Shown in pieces: positions 39,056 through 47,865 of a stretch of 64,000 nucleotides of DNA. How positions within the stretch are numbered: position 1 is the first letter of the stretch; each line of letters opens with the position of its first letter. Source of the stretch: JANSXG01 sp024743075 (GTDB lineage Bacteria; Planctomycetota; Phycisphaerae; Phycisphaerales; UBA1924); contig CP159477.1 of NCBI GenBank assembly GCA_042140185.1, forward strand, positions 930,001 through 994,000, given 5' to 3'. Both the position numbers and the translations under genes were made by a program. The notes beneath the pieces were generated by a model that ran no database searches, was not told the origin of the DNA, and was given only the letters and a program-made list of their open reading frames with translations.

Positions 39056-39952
39056 CTAGCGAGTGCGAACCGACAGGGTGTGGCAGATCTCTCGGAGTGG
39101 TTCGGCCTTCGGCCCGAGCGATTCCAGGGACCGCAACGCCTGCTCCTTCAAACGACGCACTTCGTCCCGCGCGGGTTCGATTCCGACCACTCCGGGGTAG
39201 GTCAGTTTGCCGGCTTCGCGGTCCTTACCGGTCGCCTTGCCGACGTGCTCAGCGCTCTGCTCCTCGTCGAGCAGATCGTCCACGATCTGGAACATCAGGC
39301 CGATGGCGTCGGCAAAGTCCGTCGCGGCGCGCAGTTCGGCGGAGTCGTCGGCGACTCCGGCGCAGATCGCTCCGATCCGGCACGAGGCCCGGATCAGCGC
39401 TCCGGTCTTGCCTCGGTGGACTCGGCGCAGGCGGTCGAGGGGGTCGGCCTGAGCCCACGGTCGATCGCCCTCGCCGCCGAGCGTGTCGAGTACCTGCCCC
39501 GCGATCATCTCAGTGCAGGCGGTCGCGAGTTCTCGGACCACGCGATCCGGCTCGCTGCACTCGCGCGCGATCTCGAACGCGAGGCTCATCAGCGCATCGC
39601 CGGCAAGCAGGGCCATCGCCTCGCCGAAGCGGATATGCGTCGTCGCGCGTCCGCGGCGCAGGTCATCGTTGTCCAGCGCCGGCAGATCGTCGTGCACGAG
39701 GCTGAATGCGTGGATCATCTCGACCGCGCCGGCACCGGGCAAAGAGTCATCGTCCGATCCGCCCAGAGCACGACACCACGCCAGCGCCAACCGCGGCCTC
39801 GCACGCTTCCCGGGGCCCAGCAGCGCGTATCGCACCGCCTCGTCGAGATTCGACGGCAGCTGCCGCCGGTCGAGAAACGATTCGAGGCACGCGTCGACGG
39901 CCTGCCGGATCTGATCCGCATCGGTATCGGGCTCGGTCTGCATGCTGGTCAT
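39056..39952 (-). CDS. ispA: Polyprenyl (farnesyl/geranylgeranyl) diphosphate synthase
   Basis: Trans-prenyltransferase condensing IPP with allylic diphosphates, 298 residues. The first aspartate-rich motif is D88-DLPALDND in SLVHDDLPALDN, the second is QIVDDLLDEE, and the conserved GPGKRARPRLALA precedes them. The first motif has the two-residue insertion typical of short-chain bacterial FPP/GGPP synthases (DDxxxxD). Its FPP product would feed the HpnC/D/E squalene route encoded at 50136-53517. Chain length cannot be settled here. Start ATG 39952; ATG 39943 is a possible alternative. Confidence 0.9.
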   Translation of the reverse strand: MTSMQTEPDTDADQIRQAVDACLESFLDRRQLPSNLDEAVRYALLGPGKRARPRLALAWCRALGGSDDDSLPGAGAVEMIHAFSLVHDDLPALDNDDLRRGRATTHIRFGEAMALLAGDALMSLAFEIARECSEPDRVVRELATACTEMIAGQVLDTLGGEGDRPWAQADPLDRLRRVHRGKTGALIRASCRIGAICAGVADDSAELRAATDFADAIGLMFQIVDDLLDEEQSAEHVGKATGKDREAGKLTYPGVVGIEPARDEVRRLKEQALRSLESLGPKAEPLREICHTLSVRTR

Positions 39953-40076
39953 CGCTGGTGGGTCTTTCGAATCGCCTGGGGCGCGGACGACCGGCCCGCG
40001 GGAGAGGATATGGCTGGTTTCGCCCGATCACAACGCTTCGATGCAGCCATTTGCTCGCAGGAGGTATCATCCTCAC

Positions 40077-40727
40077 GTGTCCGATGCGCTCGAACAGATG
40101 ATCAGCATTTTCAACCGCGGCGGCTGGGTCATGTGGCCTTTGCTGGTGCTGAGCGTGGTTTCCGTGGCGATTTCGCTGGAACGCGCCGCCTTTTGGCTCC
40201 GCCTCCACAACCGGGGCCACCGGGCGCGGATGCAGCGGTTGACCGAACTGCTCCGCTCGGGGCAGATTCAGTCCGCGAAGACCGAGGCGTCGCGAGATCG
40301 GACTCTCTATGGAGCCGTCGGATCGGAACTCGTCGATCGTCAGTGGGTAGCAGACGCCGCCACTGTGGAGTTCACCGAACGGTTCCGCCCCGACTTCGAC
40401 CGTTTCAACGCGGTGCTCGCCACGGTTGTGACGGCGGCTCCCTTGCTCGGAATCCTCGGGACGGTACTCGGCATCATCCGGTCGTTCGACCTGCTCGGCA
40501 GCGGTGAGGCGGTCGGGGACATTTCGGGTGTCGCGGCCGGCATCGCCGAGGCCCTTATCACAACCGCGTTCGGGTTGATCGTCGCCCTGATCTCGCTGTT
40601 CCCGTGGATGGTGTTCCGCGCACAGGCCGATCGGTGCATCGGGCAGATCGAGCGGCTCGTTGCGGCGTCGATTACGGGCCAGGCGAACGCGCCGGCTCGG
40701 ACGACGGCTGGCAAAGTCGAGGCCTAG
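40077..40727 (+). CDS. MotA/TolQ/ExbB proton channel family protein
   Basis: 216-residue inner-membrane protein of the ExbB/TolQ/MotA family, which uses proton flow to power outer-membrane transport, envelope integrity or motility. Three transmembrane segments are visible near 18-35, 120-145 and 165-192. The middle of the family pattern is clear in AAPLLGILGTVLGIIRSFDLL and IAEALITTAFGLIVAL. Start GTG 40077 has AGGAGG 12 bases upstream; the spacing is long, and ATG 40098 is an alternative. No ExbD/TolR partner is adjacent, which is unusual because the pair normally works together. Confidence 0.85.
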   Translation: MSDALEQMISIFNRGGWVMWPLLVLSVVSVAISLERAAFWLRLHNRGHRARMQRLTELLRSGQIQSAKTEASRDRTLYGAVGSELVDRQWVADAATVEFTERFRPDFDRFNAVLATVVTAAPLLGILGTVLGIIRSFDLLGSGEAVGDISGVAAGIAEALITTAFGLIVALISLFPWMVFRAQADRCIGQIERLVAASITGQANAPARTTAGKVEA

Positions 40728-40730
40728 CCA

Positions 40731-41201
40731 TCAGTTCGCGGCGGATGCGGTCTCGACCTGGTGCAGGAGATCGTAGATTTCCTGCGGCTTCTCGGCGTTG
40801 TACATCTTCTCGCGGAACTCTTCGGAGTACATCAGGCGGCTGATCCGCGCGAGCGCCTGGATGTGGTCGCTGGTTCGATCAAGCGGGCTTGCGAGCAGGA
40901 CGACGAGTTTGACCGGCTTCCCGTCGATCGACGCGAAGTCGATCGGCTCGGCTGGCTTGCCTATGGCCATCGTCAGGTCGTTGACACCCTCGCACTTGCC
41001 GTGCGGGATGGCCAACGCGTGGCCGATGCCGGTGGTCCGGGTGGACTCGCGAGTCCAGACGGCGTCCTTGAGCTGTTCCGGGTTGGTGACCTTTCCGGAC
41101 TCGGCCAGAACATCGACGAGCTCATTGATCACGCCGCGCTTGTCGGTGGCCTTCAGCGGCACCGCGATGCAGTCCGGCGACAGAATGTCCAACAGATTCA
41201 T
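40731..41201 (-). CDS. ptsN: PTS EIIA (fructose/nitrogen-type) protein
   Basis: 156-residue EIIA-2 phosphocarrier, likely of the nitrogen-PTS type. The phospho-acceptor His is H67 in GHALAIPHGKC. Other elements are VINELVDVLAESG, WTRESTRTTGIG and KLVVLLASPLDRTSDHIQAL. No EIIB, EIIC, HPr or EI gene is adjacent, so a regulatory role is more likely than sugar import. Start ATG 41201 behind GAGAG. It converges with the ExbB-like gene three bases away. Confidence 0.9.
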   Translation of the reverse strand: MNLLDILSPDCIAVPLKATDKRGVINELVDVLAESGKVTNPEQLKDAVWTRESTRTTGIGHALAIPHGKCEGVNDLTMAIGKPAEPIDFASIDGKPVKLVVLLASPLDRTSDHIQALARISRLMYSEEFREKMYNAEKPQEIYDLLHQVETASAAN

Positions 41202-41308
41202 GGGCTCTCTCGGAAGCAGAAGGTCGGTCAGATCGTCTGGTCGGAACCGGGCTCCAACCGTGTCATCATAGCGGCGCGGGGATGCAAACGCATCCGCGGC
41301 GATGCCGG

Positions 41309-42919
41309 CTATCGCAGCAGAACGGCGTACGAGCCGTCGGAATACTCGGTCGCGGGGCGTCCGGGGCCTCCCGATGGCACGCGTCGGTGCTCTCGTTCGA
41401 CATCGAACGAGTGCCACTTGGAGACCCAGCGTGCGATCTCTTCGTTCTCTCTCGGGTCGAGGCTGCACGTCGAATAGAGCAGGGCACCGCCGGGGCGGCC
41501 CTGGCCTCGAGCGCGGAGGAGCGGGATCGCGTCGGCGATGATCTGGCGCTGCAGCCCGGCCAGCTCCGCCGTTCGCTGCTCGGAGGTGCGGTACTTCGCC
41601 TCGACGCGCCGGGACAACACGCCCGTGTTCGAGCAGGGGACATCCAGCAGCACGAGATCGGCCGTGCCGTGGTGAGCCGAGAGCTCGGAGTACGGGACCA
41701 CCCGAACGTTCGGGACGTTTGCCATCGACTTTGCGAGGCTCTGGAACCGGGGACGGTCGATATCGCTCGCGATCACGGTCGCGTTCGGGAAGGCGGCGGC
41801 GAGCTGGCGCGTCTTGGTCCCGAGTCCGGCGCACGCATCGATGACGACCTCGGGCTCAAGGTCGAGCACCGACTGGACCGCGAGAGACGAGGCGGGGTCC
41901 TGGACCCAGATGTCATCGCGCGACTTCAGCATCTCGCTCAGTTCGGCTCGCGAGCCGGTGAAGACGTGATGGCCCGGCGCGTCGTGGACGACGCAGGTCT
42001 CCGGAAGCGTCTCTTTGGCGGCCGAGGTGTTCAGGATCGTGGGGGGTGTGATCAAACCGTGCTCGGCGAGCGGGCGGGCTTCGCGCAGCGAAGAGGTCTT
42101 GACCCATTCGCGCAACAGCGGGCTCGGCGTGCTGGTCGTGATCGCGAGGCGATCGTGCGGGTCAGAGGGCAGTAGGGGGCCGACCAGGACGAGCGCTGTG
42201 CCGTCTCCGACGGGCAGCTCGTCGCGCTGGTTGGACCAGGTCGGTCGGAACAGGCGACCGAAAGCGTCCTCGTCGAATTTCTCCGGGGGCGGGCCCGCCG
42301 GCTTGAGCTTGCGTCCCTCGTCGTCGAATAGCGCATCCGGGTTCTCGGGTTCGGGCTGTTCCGCTTCGGCGCGTCGGAGGTCGCTGATCAGCTTGCGGAG
42401 CACCGCGTTGACCATGCCTCCGGCGGCTCGGCTACCGTTGTATTTGGTCCATTCGACGGTTTCGTTCACCGCGGCGAAAGGCGGGACGCTTCGCATGAAG
42501 AAGAGTTGGGCCGCTCCGCAGAGCAAGGCGGCTCGCGCCTCATCGGGCGTGCGATACCAGTCGCGCGACAGGTGGCGCTCGATGCACCACTTCAGGGTAT
42601 TCCAGCGCCGGATGACGATGTCGTAGAGCGCGTGGGCAAACGCGGCATCACGATCGCTGAGGTTCTCTTCCCCGGGCGTGGCGATCGCCAGGTCTGGGAA
42701 CTTGCTGACCTGCTTCGTCACCAGCGTCAGGACCCGCTCACGAGCAGGGCTGCAGTTGCCGGGGCGGACGCGGGTGCGATCGCCGGAATCGCGAGAGCGC
42801 CTGCTGTCGCGGGCGCGGGCCGCGCGTTCCGTGGGGGTGCCGACGGCGTTTCGACGCGGCTTGTTTCGCTGGGGACCGCGACGGGAATCCGGCGCGCCGG
42901 AATCAGAGGGGTGTGGCAT
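41309..42919 (-). CDS. rsmB: 16S rRNA (cytosine-C5) methyltransferase, RsmB-like
   Basis: SUN-family methyltransferase, 536 residues. After a basic disordered N-terminus (about 1-55) comes a NusB-like RNA-binding domain (RERVLTLVTKQVSKF to AGGMVNAVLRKLI), then a polar, Pro/Glu-rich linker and the Rossmann methyltransferase. SAM binding is at VIDACAGLGTKTRQLA; the two catalytic cysteines are in LLDVPCSNTGVL and LLYSTCSLDPRENEE. It likely methylates C967 of 16S rRNA. ATG 42919 has GGAGC upstream. The start region faces the small gene at 43037, so the two are divergent. The usual fmt/def neighbours are absent. Confidence 0.9.
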   Translation of the reverse strand: MPHPSDSGAPDSRRGPQRNKPRRNAVGTPTERAARARDSRRSRDSGDRTRVRPGNCSPARERVLTLVTKQVSKFPDLAIATPGEENLSDRDAAFAHALYDIVIRRWNTLKWCIERHLSRDWYRTPDEARAALLCGAAQLFFMRSVPPFAAVNETVEWTKYNGSRAAGGMVNAVLRKLISDLRRAEAEQPEPENPDALFDDEGRKLKPAGPPPEKFDEDAFGRLFRPTWSNQRDELPVGDGTALVLVGPLLPSDPHDRLAITTSTPSPLLREWVKTSSLREARPLAEHGLITPPTILNTSAAKETLPETCVVHDAPGHHVFTGSRAELSEMLKSRDDIWVQDPASSLAVQSVLDLEPEVVIDACAGLGTKTRQLAAAFPNATVIASDIDRPRFQSLAKSMANVPNVRVVPYSELSAHHGTADLVLLDVPCSNTGVLSRRVEAKYRTSEQRTAELAGLQRQIIADAIPLLRARGQGRPGGALLYSTCSLDPRENEEIARWVSKWHSFDVEREHRRVPSGGPGRPATEYSDGSYAVLLR

Positions 42920-43036
42920 GTTCAGGCTCCAAGGTGCGTGGAATCGAAAGGAACGGGAGCGAGCAGGAGATGGCTGCGATGATTCGTGCGACGGCCGGGC
43001 TTGCCCCGATGACCAGACTACGGAGTTACAAACGCG

Positions 43037-43336
43037 ATGATCTTCGACCTGCATGAATCCGAGACCGAGAAAGGCTGGCTGTTCAGCGGCGAGGCCACGG
43101 TCTCGGGCAAGTTATCGTCGGTGGAGATGCTGGTGTCGTGGGCGGACTACGAGTACTGGGGACGAGGGCTCGTTCGACCGGTCGATGTGGCCAGAGCGAT
43201 TCTCAAGGTGGTCGGGGGTGCGAGCGATCTCGCGGGACTCCCGCGACGATTCGACGCGGCGCGGTTCCGGAGGTCGATTCGTGGTTTCGATGATCAGATC
43301 CGCCTCGAACTGGGCTTCGAAGAACTCGATTCCTGA
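43037..43336 (+). CDS. Small hypothetical protein
   Basis: 99-residue protein with no family I recognise. The N-terminal half looks beta-strand rich (LHESETEKGWLFSGEATVSG, then VEMLVSWADYEYWGRG), and the C-terminal half is charged (RRFDAARFRRSIRGFDDQIR). It has no membrane segment or signal peptide. ATG 43037 follows GGAG with an 11-base gap. It is divergent from rsmB and convergent with the PpiD-like gene. Codon use and its sensible length between two genes argue that it is real, but it could be a false call. Confidence 0.55.
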   Translation: MIFDLHESETEKGWLFSGEATVSGKLSSVEMLVSWADYEYWGRGLVRPVDVARAILKVVGGASDLAGLPRRFDAARFRRSIRGFDDQIRLELGFEELDS

Positions 43337-43355
43337 CCGGCCCGGCCTTCCCGAC

Positions 43356-45293
43356 TCAGAACTCTTCTTCCTCTCGGTCGAGGCGTTCGAAGCCGAGTCG
43401 TTCGGCGAGGGAGCCGAATGAGTAGGGGGCCTGGGTCGAAAGTGCCCGGCCCTCATCTTTGAGTCGGCGTTCGATCTGCACCATGCCCTCGCGCAGGCGA
43501 TCGACGGTCGTCGGCCGGAAGGCCTTGACGGTGGCGAGGCCGAGGCTCAGCCGCTCGGGCATCAGCACGGACGCTGTGCGTGCGTCGGCCGCGACTCCGT
43601 CGAGTGGTTGGGTCGGGTCGAGCGTGCGAGCGTGCTCGATCACGCCCGACGGCAGGGCCGAGGCCGCGAGATCGGGAAGCGGGTCGCCAAGGTTGGTCTG
43701 GACCGTGTCGTTGCCGATGACCGCGTCGAGGTAGGTCTTCGCCTGATTCGAATTCGAGAATTCCATCTCGAAGAACCATGTCACGCCTCCATCGGCGAAC
43801 GCTTCGCGGAAGGTTTCGGCCCGCTCGCTCAGCTCCTCGTAGCCGCGAAGCGTGGCGAGGTCTTCGCGGACCTGCTCCTCGACCGCTTCGACGGATTCCG
43901 CCGGGCCTTCCTGCCGGACATCGGTGATGCGCACGAAGATCAGGTCTCGCAGGCCGCCGGATCGCGGGTTCACGACCGGACCGAAGAGAAGCCCGCGCTG
44001 CAAATCGATCCGCTCGTCGCCGCCGAACTCCTTCGCGGAGAAGAGCAACTGCGGCAGGGTCAGAATTTCGGACTGAGTAAACTCGTAACGCGTCGAACCG
44101 ATCTCGGAGGTCGCGATCGATCGGAAGTCCACGAACTCTTCGGAGACGGGAGTGATGGTGACCAAGTCCTCCGCGGCCTGTCCGGTGAGCCCTGAGGCCT
44201 CGCGAGCGACAGTGGCGTAGGTTTCCAACTCCGGGCCGATCCAGTCCTCGGCGAGGACGCGGTACCGCTCGACCTGAGAGTCCCGGGGCAGGCTCTGTGA
44301 GGCCCGAAGGCGCTCGCGCTGGATCTCTTTGGTGATGCTCTCGATGCGCTGCCGAGCGATCGAGTTCACATAGTCAGCACGCACGCGGCCGCGCGCGGCT
44401 TCGAATTCCTGGCCGGGGTAGCGGCCCTCGTTTCGGCGGAAGTACTCCAGCAGGTCAGCGGGCTCCGGCTCGATCGTCTCGGTGATTGCCGAAGAGTTGA
44501 TCCGCAGCCATTCGTACTTCACCGCCTCGGGGAGCAAGTAGCCGAAGCCAAACTCTCCTTCGCCCGACGCAACGGTGCGGTAGGTCTCGAAGTGCGCGCG
44601 CACCGCTTCGATGTCGAGGCTGGAAGGCTCCGGTCGGAAAGCGCTCGCGGGGACGATGCCGACATCCGCGGTTACGCGGTCGAAGATCTCGGCTGCCGCG
44701 AGCTGTGTCTCGGGGATGGAGAGGCCGGCGAGTTCTGTGTAGGTCTGCAGCAGGCGGGTTACGCCGCGGAGTTTGGCGAGCGCTCGGAAATACGCCATTT
44801 CGGAGCGGCCGGTGCTGGTCTGCTGCTCGAGACGGGCGAGGATGTTCGCTCGTGCGGTCTCGGCCTGTGATTCGATCGCAGCGAAGTACTGCTCGTTGGT
44901 CTGAATGGACCAAGGCATCATGCGCATGCGCTCGTTGACCGTCGCCTGCGCCGTGTACTCCGCGAAGAATCCGACGCTCGAAGCGCCGTCGCTGGCGCCG
45001 CCGACCAGGCCGTACTTCTCGGCCTCGTGCGTCAGCAGCATGTAGTGGTCGACGCTCTCGATCTGTAGCACGCCAACGACGAGCGGCACGATCTGGTTGA
45101 TCATCTGCCACTCGCGCTGGACATCAAGAAAGTCCTGCTGCGTGACGGTTTCGCCTTCGATCTCCGCGTACGGGATATTCGCCGGGTTGCGCCCGATCTG
45201 CTCGATCGCCTGCGGCACGAGGAACACCACCATCAGCAGCGAGCCGCCGACGACGAGAATGAGTGTGTTGTACTTGCGAAGGAACTTCAGCAT
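43356..45293 (-). CDS. PpiD-like membrane-anchored folding protein
   Basis: 645-residue protein with one N-terminal membrane helix (about 9-28) and a long extracytoplasmic, mostly alpha-helical body. The layout (short N-in anchor, SurA-N-like helices, long linker, C-terminal helical tail) matches PpiD/YncM-type periplasmic foldases. A parvulin domain is not clearly visible; GGLRDLIFVRITDV could be a remnant edge strand. Role inferred: folding or quality control of secreted proteins. Start ATG 45293. It lies downstream of rpsD in the same orientation, separated by a hairpin terminator, so it probably has its own promoter. Confidence 0.75.
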   Translation of the reverse strand: MLKFLRKYNTLILVVGGSLLMVVFLVPQAIEQIGRNPANIPYAEIEGETVTQQDFLDVQREWQMINQIVPLVVGVLQIESVDHYMLLTHEAEKYGLVGGASDGASSVGFFAEYTAQATVNERMRMMPWSIQTNEQYFAAIESQAETARANILARLEQQTSTGRSEMAYFRALAKLRGVTRLLQTYTELAGLSIPETQLAAAEIFDRVTADVGIVPASAFRPEPSSLDIEAVRAHFETYRTVASGEGEFGFGYLLPEAVKYEWLRINSSAITETIEPEPADLLEYFRRNEGRYPGQEFEAARGRVRADYVNSIARQRIESITKEIQRERLRASQSLPRDSQVERYRVLAEDWIGPELETYATVAREASGLTGQAAEDLVTITPVSEEFVDFRSIATSEIGSTRYEFTQSEILTLPQLLFSAKEFGGDERIDLQRGLLFGPVVNPRSGGLRDLIFVRITDVRQEGPAESVEAVEEQVREDLATLRGYEELSERAETFREAFADGGVTWFFEMEFSNSNQAKTYLDAVIGNDTVQTNLGDPLPDLAASALPSGVIEHARTLDPTQPLDGVAADARTASVLMPERLSLGLATVKAFRPTTVDRLREGMVQIERRLKDEGRALSTQAPYSFGSLAERLGFERLDREEEEF

Positions 45294-45348
45294 GATGCTT
45301 TCGCCTTACCGAGCGCGCGAGCGACGCGGGATCTGTGAGATTCAAAGC

Positions 45349-45379
45349 ACCGGGCCCGCCGATTTCCAGCGGGCCCGGT
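45349..45379 (-). terminator. Hairpin after rpsD, probable terminator
   Basis: Eleven-base perfect stem ACCGGGCCCGC / GCGGGCCCGGT with a nine-base loop. On the minus strand it is followed by GCTTTGAATC, a short T-run, so termination is plausible. Confidence 0.6.
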
Positions 45380-45398
45380 CGCAGCGAAAGCCGTGGTA

Positions 45399-45998
45399 TT
45401 AGCGGTAGAACTCAACGATCAGGTTCGTGTTCACGTCGAACGGCACCTGGTCGGAAGTCGGGAGCGACGTTGGGCGGATCTGAAGTTCCGACGGCGTGAA
45501 GTCGAGCCATTCGGGCACGATGTGGCCGACGATCGATTCCATGTTGTCGCGGATGACCGCGTGGATGCGCGGCTTGAAGGTGATCGTGTCGCCGACGCTG
45601 ATCTTGAAGCTCGGGCGGTCGACCTTGCGCCCGTTCACGAGCACGTGGCCGTGGACGACCATCTGGCGGGCCGCCCAGATCGTGCGGACCACACCCGCGC
45701 GGCGGACGACGTTGTCCAGACGCAGTTCGAGCAGCTGGAGGAGCACCTCACCGGAGTTGCCCTTGAGGCGCTTCGCTTCGTCCATGTAGCGCCGGAACTG
45801 CTTCTCAAGGATGTTGTAGTGGTAACGGAGCTTCTGCTTCTCGTTGAGACGCAGGCCGTAGTCACGGAGGCGGCGTCCGCGGTAACCGTGGATTCCGTTC
45901 GGGTTGAGCTGACGCTTGGCGGTGTGCTTCGGGATGTCCGCGATGGGAGCGCCGACGCGACGAGACAACTTGACCTTGGGGCCGAGGTAACGGGCCAT
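45399..45998 (-). CDS. rpsD: 30S ribosomal protein S4
   Basis: Primary-binding small-subunit protein, 199 residues. Recognisable parts are MARYLGPKVKLSRRVGAP at the start, LRDYGLRLNEKQKLRYHY, the S4 RNA-binding domain LELRLDNVVRRAGVVRTI followed by VVHGHVLVNGRKVDRPS, and the C-terminal FDVNTNLIVEFYR. It stands outside the alpha operon (no S11, S13 or RpoA nearby), which is common in planctomycetes as well as Firmicutes. A strong promoter lies at 46179-46207, leaving a leader of about 170 bases that could hold an S4 autoregulatory site. Confidence 0.97.
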   Translation of the reverse strand: MARYLGPKVKLSRRVGAPIADIPKHTAKRQLNPNGIHGYRGRRLRDYGLRLNEKQKLRYHYNILEKQFRRYMDEAKRLKGNSGEVLLQLLELRLDNVVRRAGVVRTIWAARQMVVHGHVLVNGRKVDRPSFKISVGDTITFKPRIHAVIRDNMESIVGHIVPEWLDFTPSELQIRPTSLPTSDQVPFDVNTNLIVEFYR

Positions 45999-46178
45999 GA
46001 CAATTCTCCGTCTCCCGGGGGTACGCAGCCCTCGGGGTGCAACAGTAAGGCGATCCGTGCTGATCGACGCCGACGGTGGCGTGCGATCAACTCACCGGTG
46101 GCCGCGACTGCGGTCGGTTCCCGCTCGGCTCCACATTGGAGTGTGCGTGGGGTCGGATCCGGTCCGATTGAACGGAGC

Positions 46179-46207
46179 ATTACACCGACAAACCGGGAAA
46201 ATGTCAA
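46179..46207 (-). promoter_or_regulatory. Near-consensus sigma-70 type promoter for rpsD
   Basis: On the minus strand TTGACA (46207-46202), a 17-base spacer and TGTAAT (46184-46179) match the -35 and -10 boxes at 6 and 5 of 6 positions. Transcription would start near 46172, giving a 5' leader of about 170 bases before rpsD. Confidence 0.7.
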
Positions 46208-46296
46208 TCTGACTCGGTGCCAGCGGATGGCGACGGACGTCGCTACGATGACCGTTTCGTCTCCCGCCTCAGCCCCCTCTATCGGACTCCTCGCGT

Positions 46297-47856
46297 ATGG
46301 CTGGTGACCGTCCCAACGCCTCTGTCTCCCTGCCCGTCCTGAACCGGGAAGCGGGTGTCCTGACCCCCGGAAAGCGCTTCGGGAGTGGTGAGGCGGCCCA
46401 TGCCCACGAAAAATGCGGCATCTTCGGGGTGTGGGGAGCGGCTCATCCCGCCCGACTCAGTTACTTCGGGCTCTTCAGTCTTCAGCATCGGGGTCAGGAG
46501 TCGGCCGGAATCGTCACCACCAACGGACGCCGGATCATGCGCAAGGCCGGTATGGGCCTTGTCGCGAGCGTTTTTTCGCCCGCCGATCTGAAGGAACTCG
46601 ACGAATTCGCGAGCGATCGCATCGCGATCGCCGGTGAATCCGGTGGCGGCATCGGTCATAACCGGTACTCCACAACCGGAGCATCCGCCGACGCGAACAC
46701 CCAGCCTTTCACGGGGCATTACCGGGGTGGACCCGTCGCGATCGCCCACAATGGGAATGTGACCAACGCTATTCGGATCCGGCGCGATCTTGAGAACGCC
46801 GGGCACGCTTTCCACGGCTCCAGCGATACCGAGGTGATGTTTCAGTTAATCGCCGCCATGAGTTCGCAGGACGGGTCGGACGACCCGCTCGCCGACGCCC
46901 TCGCCCAGTTCGAGGGGGCGTTCAGCATCCTGCTGCTCGGCAAGGACCGCATCGAGGCGGCGCGCGATCCCTGGGGCTGGCGCCCGCTGGTGATCGGTCG
47001 TCTGCCCGAGGACGAAACCGGCCGACGCCCATACATCATCACCAGCGAGACGATCGCGCTCGACGTAGTAGGGGCGGAGTTCATTCGCGAGGTCGAGCCC
47101 GGCGAGATTGTCACGATCGGAGACGACGGGCTGACCTCGCGCCGGTTCTGCGATCCGGTGCCGCGCCGGGCGCACTGCGTGTTCGAGCACGTGTACTTCG
47201 CCAGCCCGGCGAGCAACGTCTTCGGGAATACGGTCCAGCGCGTGCGCGAGCAGCTCGGCGAGCGACTTGCGATCGAGGCGCCCGTCCAAGCCGACGCGGT
47301 GCTCCCGATGCCCGACTCCGGTCGGTCCGCCGCGACGGGCTTCGCACGCCGGTCGGGCCTGCCGTACCGGGAGGGGATCATCCCGAACCGCTACGTCGGC
47401 AGAACCTTCATCAAGCCAACCACCGCCGAGCGCGTGGACGCGGTCCGCCTGAAGCTCAACGTGATATCCGAGGTCGTCAAGGGCCAGCGGATCGTGATCG
47501 TCGACGATTCAATCGTGCGCGGCACGACGACCAAGGCCAAGATGGACCAGTTGCGGGCCGCGGGCGCGAAGGAGATCCACCTGCGCATCTCCTGTCCACC
47601 GATCACGCACCCGTGCTACTTCGGCGTGGACTTCGCCTCGAGAGACCAACTCATCGCCGCCCAGCACGACCTCGAAGAGATTCGCCGGATGCTCGGAGTG
47701 GACAGTCTGCATTACCTCACGCTCGAAGGGCTCCTCGACGTCGCCAAGTCCGACACCGTCGAGCCCGAGCACTACTGCACGGCCTGCTACAGCGGCGATT
47801 ACCGCATCAGCGTCGATCCGAAGCACTCGAAAGAGATTCTGGAAGCGAACTGCTGA
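46297..47856 (+). CDS. purF: Amidophosphoribosyltransferase, Fe-S type
   Basis: First committed enzyme of purine synthesis, making phosphoribosylamine from PRPP and glutamine. 519 residues. The N-terminal nucleophile is C40 in HEKCGIFGVWG, so a 39-residue propeptide would be removed. The glutaminase has GHNRYSTTG and IAHNGNVTN; the phosphoribosyl domain has RIVIVDDSIVRGTT. Cysteines expected for the 4Fe-4S cluster of the Bacillus-type enzyme appear in AHCVFEHVYF, ISCPPITHPC and HYCTACYSGDY. It is divergent from rpsD and stands outside a pur cluster. Confidence 0.95.
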   Translation: MAGDRPNASVSLPVLNREAGVLTPGKRFGSGEAAHAHEKCGIFGVWGAAHPARLSYFGLFSLQHRGQESAGIVTTNGRRIMRKAGMGLVASVFSPADLKELDEFASDRIAIAGESGGGIGHNRYSTTGASADANTQPFTGHYRGGPVAIAHNGNVTNAIRIRRDLENAGHAFHGSSDTEVMFQLIAAMSSQDGSDDPLADALAQFEGAFSILLLGKDRIEAARDPWGWRPLVIGRLPEDETGRRPYIITSETIALDVVGAEFIREVEPGEIVTIGDDGLTSRRFCDPVPRRAHCVFEHVYFASPASNVFGNTVQRVREQLGERLAIEAPVQADAVLPMPDSGRSAATGFARRSGLPYREGIIPNRYVGRTFIKPTTAERVDAVRLKLNVISEVVKGQRIVIVDDSIVRGTTTKAKMDQLRAAGAKEIHLRISCPPITHPCYFGVDFASRDQLIAAQHDLEEIRRMLGVDSLHYLTLEGLLDVAKSDTVEPEHYCTACYSGDYRISVDPKHSKEILEANC

Positions 47857-47865
47857 GCATTCCGG

